The notes under the pieces are model-generated. The model was not told where the DNA came from and made no database searches. It saw nothing but the letters and a program-made list of their open reading frames with translations. Shown here in pieces: positions 8,743 through 15,828 of a stretch of 64,000 bases of DNA. The stretch lies in contig DUMU01000005.1 of assembly GCA_012839805.1 (NCBI GenBank), positions 152,646 to 216,645 of the forward strand. The letters run 5' to 3'. Position numbers and translations under genes: made by a program. Position 1 is the stretch's first letter, and each line of letters begins with the position of its first letter. The stretch is from Bacillota bacterium (GTDB lineage: Bacteria; Bacillota; Limnochordia; Limnochordales; DUMU01).

Positions 8743-9966
8743 ATGCTGAGATCGCTTTATACCGGGGTGGCCGGGCTCAAAAGCCACCAGATCGATCTGG
8801 ATGTGATCGCGAATAACATTGCCAATGTCAACACCCCCGGCTTCAAGGCCAGCCGGGTACTCTTCGCCGAACTGCTCAACCAGACTCTCAAAGAAGCGCA
8901 GGCCCCGGCGGAAAACCGCGGCGGCATCAACCCCTCCCAGGTGGGAATGGGGGTGGGGGTGGCCGGCATCGACTTGCTGATGGGGCAAGGGCCCATACAG
9001 CCGACCGGCATCCCATCGGATCTGGCCATCCTCGGCGAAGGGTTTTTCGCCTTGCAGGATTACCGGGGGGCGACGGTCCTTACCCGTAACGGTGCCTTCC
9101 AGTTGGACGCGCAAGGGTATTTCGTTCACCGGGGGTCCGGTTACCGCCTGATGGGCTGGAAGGTAGATACCAGCGGAAAGGTCGACCGGGGGGCACCCCC
9201 GAAAGCGCTCCAGCTCGACCTGGGTGCCCGGGCTCCCAGGGCCACGACGAAGGTAGTCTATGAGGGAAACCTCGACGCCAACGTCCAAACCGGCGAGACC
9301 TCGCGGGTCGCACCCAGCGTCATCGTATATGACCAGCTGGGCAGGGCTCACGAACTGACCCTTGGGTTCACGCGGGGCAGCGGAAACGAATGGACGGTCA
9401 CCGTCAAGTACGACGGGGTGGACGCCGGAGGAAGTCCGTTCACGATTACGTTCGATCAGAACGGGCAGTTGACGACGGGAGCGCAACTATCCGTGCAGGT
9501 CGACACCGGCGGAGGCAATACCCAGACTATCCAGCTGGATCTCACCCGGCTGACGCAGTATGCCCAAGCAGACACCGTCTATGCCAGTTCCCAAGACGGT
9601 TCCAGCGGTGGTGAACTGGAAGCGGTGGTGGTCGACCCGGAGGGCAACGTCATCGGGCAGTACAGCAACAACGAACGGTACGTTCTCGGGCAGCTCGCGC
9701 TCGCGACGGTCGTGAATCCGGCCGGGCTGAGCAAGGAGCCGGGATCGGTCTTCCGGACCACGGCCAATTCCGGGAGCGTTCACTGGGGGACGGCGGGAAG
9801 CGCGAACGTGGGCCAGATTGAAGCCCAGGCGCTCGAGATGTCCAACGTGGACCTGGCCCAGGAGTTCGCCAACATGATCGTGGCCCAGCGGGGCTTCCAG
9901 GCGAACACGAGGGTGATCACCACTACCGATGACGTGTTGCAGGAGATCGTGAACCTCCGGCGGTAA
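8743..9966 (+). CDS. flgE: Flagellar hook protein FlgE
   Basis: FlgE builds the hook, the universal joint between the rod and filament. The 407-residue product starts MLRSLYTGVAGLKSHQ and contains IANNIANVNTPGFKASRVLF (the axial rod/hook N-motif), an internal FlgE D1/D2 part with GAFQLDAQGYFVHRGSGYRL, and the C-terminal EMSNVDLAQEFANMIVAQRG plus NTRVITTTDDVLQEIVNLRR ending. ATG 8743 is preceded by AAAAGGAGG at good distance. Size is that of a short, clostridial-type hook protein. The 242 bases upstream hold no gene that I can support; they contain a small GC-rich stem at 8598-8616. Confidence 0.95.
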   Translation: MLRSLYTGVAGLKSHQIDLDVIANNIANVNTPGFKASRVLFAELLNQTLKEAQAPAENRGGINPSQVGMGVGVAGIDLLMGQGPIQPTGIPSDLAILGEGFFALQDYRGATVLTRNGAFQLDAQGYFVHRGSGYRLMGWKVDTSGKVDRGAPPKALQLDLGARAPRATTKVVYEGNLDANVQTGETSRVAPSVIVYDQLGRAHELTLGFTRGSGNEWTVTVKYDGVDAGGSPFTITFDQNGQLTTGAQLSVQVDTGGGNTQTIQLDLTRLTQYAQADTVYASSQDGSSGGELEAVVVDPEGNVIGQYSNNERYVLGQLALATVVNPAGLSKEPGSVFRTTANSGSVHWGTAGSANVGQIEAQALEMSNVDLAQEFANMIVAQRGFQANTRVITTTDDVLQEIVNLRR

Positions 9967-10018
9967 CGCCGCTCGGTGGCACTAGACGCTAAGCACAGGG
10001 GAAGGAGGCGGCCTGCTC

Positions 10019-10255
10019 GTGATCCAGGCCACCCGGTTGGACGGCTCCGAGATAGTCATCAACGCCGACCTGATCGAAACGGTGGAAGCCGTGCCCGACA
10101 CGGTCATCACGCTTACCACGGGCCGGAAACTGGTGGTAAGAGAGAGCGTCGACGAGCTGGTCGGTCGGGTGGTGGCCTACCGGCGCCGGGTTTACTGCCG
10201 CCGCCGTCGCGGGGTCACGGGTGGTCCGCCCGGCCGGGACGGGGGGAACCGCTGA
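10019..10255 (+). CDS. flbD: FlbD/SwrD-type flagellar protein
   Basis: A 78-residue protein with MIQATRLDGSEIVINADLIE near the start and VITLTTGRKLVVRESVDELV, the full pattern of the FlbD/SwrD family located between flgE and motA in Firmicutes. In Bacillus SwrD increases flagellar power, which fits its place directly in front of the stator genes. GTG 10019 follows an AAGGAGG motif by about 10 bases. The Arg-rich tail (YRRRVYCRRRRG) is unusual and may be a low-complexity extension. It ends one base into the motA start (TGATG). Confidence 0.85.
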   Translation: MIQATRLDGSEIVINADLIETVEAVPDTVITLTTGRKLVVRESVDELVGRVVAYRRRVYCRRRRGVTGGPPGRDGGNR

Positions 10256-11094
10256 TGCAGTGGAGTGCTCTCGCAGGCTTCTTGCTCGGCGTGGGCATGC
10301 TGGCGGCGGCCATCGGGCTCGGCCGGGAACTCACCTCGTTTTGGGACTGGCCTTCCCTTCTTGTGGTGTTGGGGGGCACCCTTGCCGGGACCTCCATCCA
10401 GTACCCCCTGTCTGAGCTGCTCAAAGTGCCCCGTTTGATCTGGCTGGCCCTGCATCGCAGTGAACTGGATCCGGTGAAGACCGAGGAACGCGTCGTTCGC
10501 CTGGCGGAGAAGGCCCGCAGGGAAGGACTTCTGAGCCTCGAGGCAGAGGCAGAGGAAGAGGAGGAACCGTTTCTTGCCAAGGCCATCCAGCTGGTGGTAG
10601 ACGGTGTGGAACCGGACCAAATCGATGCGATTCTGGATAACGACGTCGAACAATTACAGCTTCGGCATCAGGTGAGCCGGGGGGTGCTGGAAAGCATGGC
10701 CCGGCTCTCCCCGGCCTTCGGCATGGTAGGAACGCTCATAGGGCTCATCAAGATGCTGAGCCGGCTCAGCGACCCCTCCGTCATCGGCCCGGCCATGGCG
10801 CTCGCCCTGCTCACCACCTTTTACGGGGCCATCCTCGGGTACATGGTTTTCCAGCCCCTCGCGGGGAACCTCCGCCTGCGCACGGAGCAGGAGGTTCGCT
10901 ACCGGGAGGCGGTACGCGAAGGGATGCTCGCCTTGCAGGCCGGGGAGAACCCGCTCTTGATCCGGGCGCGCCTGAGGGGCTTCGGGCCTTCTCGCACCAC
11001 CCGAATGGATGCCCAGCCGCCCGAAATGGAGATGCCCGGTGAACGGGAAGAGCCGCGTGCCGGTAGGAGGGCTGCCGTCCAACTTCACCCCTGA
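10255..11094 (+). CDS. motA: Flagellar motor stator protein MotA
   Basis: MotA and MotB form the ion-conducting stator. The 279-residue product has four predicted membrane helices (two near the N-terminus, residues ~5-50, and two around 150-210), a charged cytoplasmic loop between helices 2 and 3 that carries an acidic stretch (AEAEEEEEP), and the family signature SPAFGMVGTLIGLI. ATG 10255 overlaps the flbD stop (TGATG); the open frame extends upstream to 9976, but that part overlaps flbD and looks non-coding. The last ~30 residues are polar and not conserved. Confidence 0.93.
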   Translation: MQWSALAGFLLGVGMLAAAIGLGRELTSFWDWPSLLVVLGGTLAGTSIQYPLSELLKVPRLIWLALHRSELDPVKTEERVVRLAEKARREGLLSLEAEAEEEEEPFLAKAIQLVVDGVEPDQIDAILDNDVEQLQLRHQVSRGVLESMARLSPAFGMVGTLIGLIKMLSRLSDPSVIGPAMALALLTTFYGAILGYMVFQPLAGNLRLRTEQEVRYREAVREGMLALQAGENPLLIRARLRGFGPSRTTRMDAQPPEMEMPGEREEPRAGRRAAVQLHP

Positions 11095-11109
11095 GAGGAG
11101 GTGGCGAAC

Positions 11110-11904
11110 ATGGTGGAGCCCGCGAAAAAAGTGGAAAGCGCACCACCGGCCCGGCTGCGCCGGAACCGCCGGCATCAGGAGGTAGGCGAAGAGGAGTCCT
11201 GGATGACGACCTACTCGGACATGGTCACTCTCCTTCTCACTTTCTTCGTGGCCCTGTTCGCTTTCTCCCGGGTGGACGTGCAGCGGTTCAGCGAAGTCAT
11301 GCAGTCCGTCCGGTCCGCACTGGGAGTGAACCTGGACCAGCTGGGGGGTCTTCCGAACCTGACCGACTCCCCCTGGCTCCTGAAAGCGGCCGGTGAACGT
11401 GAGCAGTTACTCCACGTCAAGCACCAGCTGGAGCAGGCGCTCCCGCAGGTGGGCAGCGGCGTCTCGCTGGTGGAAGAAGAACGGGGTATCGTCGTTCGCT
11501 TCGCCGACCAGGCCCTTTTTGATTTGGGCCAGGCGGAGATCCGGCCGGAAGCTTTGCCGATCCTGGACCGGGTCATCGAAATACTGAAGCCGCTGGCGAA
11601 CCCGGTCCGGGTGGAGGGGCATACCGACTCACTGCCCATCAACACGCCTCTATTTCCTTCTAACTGGGAGCTCTCCACGGCGCGCGCGACCAGGGTGGTG
11701 CGCTATCTCGTAGAGCATGGCATTCCGGCCTCACGCCTCTCCGCGGCGGGTTATGCCGATATGCGGCCGGTGGCCTCCAACGCTACGGCCGAGGGAAGGG
11801 CCCAGAACCGGCGGGTCGACCTGGTACTCCTCAGCCTGTCGGAGCTCAACGAGGAACCGCCGTCGGGAGCAGATTCCGGGCCGAAGGAGGTGGGGGGACC
11901 GTGA
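11110..11904 (+). CDS. motB: Flagellar motor stator protein MotB (OmpA-type anchor)
   Basis: The 264-residue product has the MotB architecture: a basic N-tail, one membrane helix with the ion-carrying aspartate (WMTTYSDMVTLLLTFF, Asp ~37), a linker, and a C-terminal OmpA/MotB peptidoglycan-binding domain (VEGHTDSLPI, SNWELSTARA, NRRVDLVLL). ATG 11110 was chosen because GAGAGGAGGTG sits 6-7 bases upstream; GTG 11101 is inside that motif. Coupled on both sides: motA ends 15 bases before, and the next gene starts at the GTGA that includes the motB stop. Whether the motor uses protons or sodium cannot be decided from this. Confidence 0.94.
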   Translation: MVEPAKKVESAPPARLRRNRRHQEVGEEESWMTTYSDMVTLLLTFFVALFAFSRVDVQRFSEVMQSVRSALGVNLDQLGGLPNLTDSPWLLKAAGEREQLLHVKHQLEQALPQVGSGVSLVEEERGIVVRFADQALFDLGQAEIRPEALPILDRVIEILKPLANPVRVEGHTDSLPINTPLFPSNWELSTARATRVVRYLVEHGIPASRLSAAGYADMRPVASNATAEGRAQNRRVDLVLLSLSELNEEPPSGADSGPKEVGGP

Positions 11905-12788
11905 AAGAACCGGCCGCGGTGGAGATGGCCCGGCGACTTTCGCTCCTCCTGCGCCGGCATACGGGGCTGGCGGCTCAGGTCCGTGCTCTGACCGCCGGCG
12001 AGCGGTCGGCCTGGGAGCTCGTGACCGACCTGCCGCCGCTGGCCCTGGGGTGGGAGAGCCGGGAGGAAGCTGTCTGCCTGGTCATCTTCGGGTCAGACCT
12101 TGCCCAAACGCTGGTCGACCGGCTGCTCGGCGGGAGGGGAGCATGGCCCAAGCGGGTGCGCATACTGACCCCCCTCGAGCAACGGGTGCTGCGACCGTTG
12201 GTGGGCTCGATGGTTAGCGAGCTGGTGGCTTCCCTTCCGGGCGCGACCCGTCAGGCTGGAGCAAAGATGGTTCAACCGGAGGGGGAAGCGGGCGCTTTGG
12301 CGCGAGAGCTCCTGGTGCGCTTCCCGGACCGCCGGCTGGTGGTGGTGGCGTTCGAAGTGGTGTTGCCCGTTGGGCGGGGCAGAATCTGGGTGGCTCTTGA
12401 TCCCGACCGGCTCCGAGCCGCGCCGGCGGCTGCTCCGGCGGCAGAAGCGGCGCCGGCGATGGCAGCCAGGAAGCCGGCGGCGGTTTCGCCCGCGGCCGGC
12501 GGTAGGGCGGTGGTAAGCGTGGTCCTGGGTGAGGTGACGCTCACGGCCACCGAGCTCCTCGGCCTGGAATGCGGTGACATCATCCGTCTTCCTCAGCCGG
12601 CGCATGGAGAGCTACCCGTGCTCCTCAACGGGCGGGTGGCCGGAACCGGCTTACCCGGGGTGTATCACGGGCGGGTGGCGGTGCGGTTGACGCGGTCGCT
12701 GGGGGGCGAGGATGCAAAGCCTGGCGGGGCCGAAGCCGGCGGGGTAGGAGCCGGTTCAGAAGTAAAGAAGGAGGTGATGCCGGCATGA
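11901..12788 (+). CDS. fliM: FliM-like flagellar switch protein lacking the CheY-binding N-terminus
   Basis: A 295-residue protein in the fliM position (after motB, before fliY). The C-terminal SpoA/FliN fold is clear (about residues 205-270: VVSVVLGEVTLTATELLGL, GDIIRLPQ, VLLNGRVAGTG). The middle contains LTPLEQRVLRPLVGSMVSEL, resembling the FliM core. The N-terminal LSQxEIDALL peptide that binds CheY-P in FliM is not present, and the GGxG-type FliG-contact motif is not evident. An Ala-rich linker (about 175-200) separates core from SpoA. I call it FliM-like with moderate certainty; an alternative is a second FliN/FliY-type SpoA protein. It overlaps motB and fliY by four bases each. Confidence 0.65.
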   Translation: MKEPAAVEMARRLSLLLRRHTGLAAQVRALTAGERSAWELVTDLPPLALGWESREEAVCLVIFGSDLAQTLVDRLLGGRGAWPKRVRILTPLEQRVLRPLVGSMVSELVASLPGATRQAGAKMVQPEGEAGALARELLVRFPDRRLVVVAFEVVLPVGRGRIWVALDPDRLRAAPAAAPAAEAAPAMAARKPAAVSPAAGGRAVVSVVLGEVTLTATELLGLECGDIIRLPQPAHGELPVLLNGRVAGTGLPGVYHGRVAVRLTRSLGGEDAKPGGAEAGGVGAGSEVKKEVMPA

Positions 12789-14167
12789 GCCATCCACTCC
12801 TTTCTCGCGCGGAGATCCAGGCACTCCTCGGGCAGGCGCGGCCGGGTGAAGGGGAGGGTGCGGGTTCGGTGGGATTGCAGGAGACCGGTACGGGGGTGGC
12901 GGCCTGGCATGAACTCGTGGCCATGGTCTGGCAAGGGACGGCCGGTGCCGTTGCCTCTGCCGCCCGTCCTGTGGAGGCACGGGTGGTACGGGAGACCCTG
13001 CTATCGGGGAAGGCAGTCCTGCCTGCGCTTCAGACGCCGGGGAAGAGTGGCCAGGAAGCCGGACCGGTCCTGATCGAGCTGGATGCGGACCCCCCCTGGC
13101 TCACTTCCTATCTTTGGCTCTCTCCGGCCGCGGCGGCCAAACTGGAGGACCTGGCGGGGGGAGAGTGGGAACCGGCGGCAGGAGGGCCGGCAGAACTTGC
13201 GGGGCCGGCATTACCTGCTCCTTTGGCGGACATTCCGTCTTCTTTCGCCGCTCTGGTGGCCGACCAGATGCGCCAGGTACTGCGGGATGTGCTCGGAGAG
13301 CCGGTCGAGATCGTTCCCCGGGGCGCGCACTCGCTGCCCGACACGATTCCCGGCGTAGCCCTCCCCTCGGCCAACGGGTGGCTGGCGGCGGAAGTGGAGT
13401 TCACCTGGGGCAGGCAGGTAGAACGGGTATTGCAGCTTTTTTCACCCGGGCTCCCGCTGGTGCTGTACCGGCTCCTGGCCGGTGAAGAGCAGGGATCGGG
13501 GGAGGGGAAAGAGATAGCTGCCACCAGCACCGGAACCGCGGCTTCGTCGACCTGGCGAGGGGAGGAAGGAAAGCCAGGCGGTGAGATAGCTCCGGCAGCC
13601 GCCGGGGATTCCGGAATGAGCCAGGGGGAGCGTCCGGCGACCCTGCCGGCCGGCACTGGTGGCTGGACGGGACGCCGGGGAGTGTTAAAACCTCGAGCCG
13701 CGGATCCGCGCCCATCCAGAGAGACGGCTCCCAGGAGCAGGCCGGTGGAAGAAGCGTTGCCCGGGCGCGGCCAGAGGTTCCCGTCGTCCGGAATAGTCTC
13801 CGGGGGCCGGGAGGACGAGGCCGGGGGTGGCCCACCCATTATAGTGAGGCCGGTGGAGTTCGGACCGCTCTCTTCCAGTACCGAGGAGAGTAACCGGCAG
13901 GCCGACCACACCGAGCTGCTTCTCCAGGTACCGATGAACATCACGGTGGAACTGGGGCGAACCACATTACCGATGCAGGAGGTCCTGGGGCTGGGGAAAG
14001 GAGCGGTCCTGGAGCTCGATCGCATGGCCGGGGAACCGGTCGATATTCTCGTAAACGGTCGTCTGATCGCCAAGGGCGAGGTAGTGGTGATCGAAGAGAA
14101 TTACGGGGTGAAGATCAGCGCGATCTTAAGCCCCAACGAAAGACTGCGGGAGGGGGGTGGAGGGTGA
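12785..14167 (+). CDS. fliY: FliY/FliN-type flagellar switch protein
   Basis: The 460-residue product starts with PLLSRAEIQALLGQ, the CheY-binding-like peptide, followed by a CheC/FliY-like core (about residues 30-240), a long Gly/Ser/Pro linker (about 240-380) and a C-terminal FliN SpoA domain (LLQVPMNITVELGRTTLPMQ, LGLGKGAVLELDRMAGEPVD, VNGRLIAKGEVVV). In FliY the core is a CheY-P phosphatase with paired ExxN motifs; here the aligned helix (ADIPSSFAALVADQMRQVL) shows no ExxN, so phosphatase activity looks unlikely. It overlaps the previous gene by ATGA at 12785 and ends just before fliO. Confidence 0.85.
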   Translation: MSHPLLSRAEIQALLGQARPGEGEGAGSVGLQETGTGVAAWHELVAMVWQGTAGAVASAARPVEARVVRETLLSGKAVLPALQTPGKSGQEAGPVLIELDADPPWLTSYLWLSPAAAAKLEDLAGGEWEPAAGGPAELAGPALPAPLADIPSSFAALVADQMRQVLRDVLGEPVEIVPRGAHSLPDTIPGVALPSANGWLAAEVEFTWGRQVERVLQLFSPGLPLVLYRLLAGEEQGSGEGKEIAATSTGTAASSTWRGEEGKPGGEIAPAAAGDSGMSQGERPATLPAGTGGWTGRRGVLKPRAADPRPSRETAPRSRPVEEALPGRGQRFPSSGIVSGGREDEAGGGPPIIVRPVEFGPLSSSTEESNRQADHTELLLQVPMNITVELGRTTLPMQEVLGLGKGAVLELDRMAGEPVDILVNGRLIAKGEVVVIEENYGVKISAILSPNERLREGGGG

Positions 14168-14554
14168 GTGGAAGGTTGGCAGACCTCGCTACGGTTGTTC
14201 CTGGCTCTTTTACTGGTCGCTCCCCTTGCCTACTGGGGCGCACGGCTTTATGCCCGCCTTCAGCATCCCTGGGCGACCGGGGGCGTTGGAGGTATGGTGA
14301 GAACCCGTGGCCGTCGTCATCTCGAGGTCCTGGACGCGCTGGCTCTAGGGGGAGGTAAGATCGTATGGCTCATACGTGCCGGAGAAACGCGGCTGGTGCT
14401 GGCTTCCGCCGACCGTGACCTCAGGCTCCTCGCCCGGCTGGGCGAAGGCCGGAGTAACGCCGGGGGAACCAACGGCACCGATACGACCGGCGGATTCGAA
14501 GACGAATTCGAAGACGAAAAGGAAGGGCAGGCCCCGCGCGTCACCCTCTGGTAA
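14168..14554 (+). CDS. fliO: Flagellar biosynthesis protein FliO
   Basis: FliO helps assemble FliP into the export gate. The 128-residue product has one N-terminal membrane helix (LRLFLALLLVAPLAYWGARL) and the short FliO cytoplasmic fold (LEVLDALALGGGKIVWLIRAG followed by LVLASADRDLRLLARL), then an acidic tail (EDEFEDEKEG). GTG 14168 immediately follows the fliY stop and the purine-rich GGGAGGGGGGTGGAGG. A second GTG at 14164 is in another frame that does not encode the motif. Position before fliP agrees. Confidence 0.85.
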   Translation: MEGWQTSLRLFLALLLVAPLAYWGARLYARLQHPWATGGVGGMVRTRGRRHLEVLDALALGGGKIVWLIRAGETRLVLASADRDLRLLARLGEGRSNAGGTNGTDTTGGFEDEFEDEKEGQAPRVTLW

Positions 14555-14700
14555 GAATTGAGCTGGCTGCACCCGCAAAGAGCTTCGCCGTGGACTTCTT
14601 GGCGGGAGAACCGGCGAAACTCCGGCGGTAGGTGTCTGCACCCGTCCCTGCCGGGGCACAAGCCCCGATGACGGCCGGACCTGCCCAGGAGGGATCATCC

Positions 14701-15462
14701 GTGTATTGGTTTATGGCAGCACAGGTCGCGCTGCCGCGACTCGAAATCGGCCTGCGCGCGGCCGAGAAGCCGGCCGACACCGCCTTGACCCTGCAGATTC
14801 TACTGCTCCTGACGGTGCTGGCCCTCGCCCCCTCTATCCTCATCATGCTGACTTCGTTCACCCGGATCGTGGTGGTGCTCTCCTTCGTACGGAGCGCGCT
14901 GGCCACCAACCAGGTACCGCCCAACCCTGTTATCGTCGGCCTGGCACTTTTCTTGACCTTCTTTACCATGGCTCCGACCTGGAGCCAGGTATACCAGAAG
15001 GCCGTAGTTCCGTATCTTGCCGGCGAGCTCTCGGAAGAACAGGCGCTGGCCGCTGCCCAGGGGCCCGTACGGGATTTCATGCTGCGTGCGACTCGTCAAA
15101 GTGACCTCGCTCTATTCTTGAACCGCCTGTCGCCCCCGCCGGGCGGCGAGGCGGCCGCGGCCGCTCCCCAGGAGCCGGCGTCGCCGCCGGCCGGCAATGA
15201 AGCTTGGGAGGCCGAAAACATACCTTTCGTGGCTCTGGTGCCTGCGTTCGTGATCAGCGAGCTCAAGACCGCATTTCAGCTCGGGTTCGTGATCTTCATC
15301 CCCTTCCTGGTGATCGACATGGTCGTGGCTTCCAGCCTGATGTCGATGGGGATGATCATGCTGCCCCCGGTCATGATATCGCTTCCATTTAAAATATTGC
15401 TTTTCGTCCTGGCCGACGGATGGCATCTGGTGACCCAGTCTCTGCTGGACAGCTACCGGTGA
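14701..15462 (+). CDS. fliP: Flagellar export gate protein FliP
   Basis: FliP forms the pentameric core of the export gate with FliQ and FliR. The product has an N-terminal signal-like segment, then the signature LAPSILIMLTSFTRIVVVLSFVRSAL, the QVPPNPVIVGLALFLTFF region, and C-terminal helices ending with LPFKILLFVLADGW. A Gly/Ala/Pro-rich insertion (about residues 145-170) lengthens the periplasmic loop. The frame is open from 14632, but GTG 14701 is preferred since AGGAGGG lies 7 bases upstream, giving 253 residues. The 146 bases between fliO and this start hold no convincing gene. Confidence 0.93.
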   Translation: MYWFMAAQVALPRLEIGLRAAEKPADTALTLQILLLLTVLALAPSILIMLTSFTRIVVVLSFVRSALATNQVPPNPVIVGLALFLTFFTMAPTWSQVYQKAVVPYLAGELSEEQALAAAQGPVRDFMLRATRQSDLALFLNRLSPPPGGEAAAAAPQEPASPPAGNEAWEAENIPFVALVPAFVISELKTAFQLGFVIFIPFLVIDMVVASSLMSMGMIMLPPVMISLPFKILLFVLADGWHLVTQSLLDSYR

Positions 15463-15526
15463 GGCGGCACCGGATAAGGTGGCGCCGGTGGGGGCGCTAC
15501 GGTTGAGAAGGGGGAGGAAGTCCGGG

Positions 15527-15796
15527 ATGTCGGATGCGACGGTGATCAGCCTGGCCCAGGAGGCCATCCGCACCGCCACCTTGGTAGCGGCGCCGATCGT
15601 ACTCATCGGCCTTTTGGTCGGGCTCGTGGTCAGCCTGCTGCAGGCAGTTACGCAGATCCAGGAGCAAACCCTCTCGTTCGTGCCGAAGCTCGCGGCGATG
15701 GTGGTGGTCTTGCTGCTGCTCGGGCCGTGGATGCTGCGGTTGCTGGTGGATCTTTCCACCCGTCTCTGGGGGGATCTCCCCTCCTTCGTGGGTTAG
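15527..15796 (+). CDS. fliQ: Flagellar export gate protein FliQ
   Basis: An 89-residue protein with two membrane helices and the FliQ core LVGLVVSLLQAVTQIQEQTL followed by FVPKLAAMVVVLLLLGPWM. Length equals the family norm. ATG 15527 is preceded by GGGGAGGAAG; the open frame starting at 15479 includes upstream sequence without a ribosome binding site. It lies between fliP and the fliR-flhB fusion, as in most bacteria. Confidence 0.95.
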   Translation: MSDATVISLAQEAIRTATLVAAPIVLIGLLVGLVVSLLQAVTQIQEQTLSFVPKLAAMVVVLLLLGPWMLRLLVDLSTRLWGDLPSFVG

Positions 15797-15828
15797 GACG
15801 GGTAGGGTCTGGAAAGGGGGAGGAAAGA

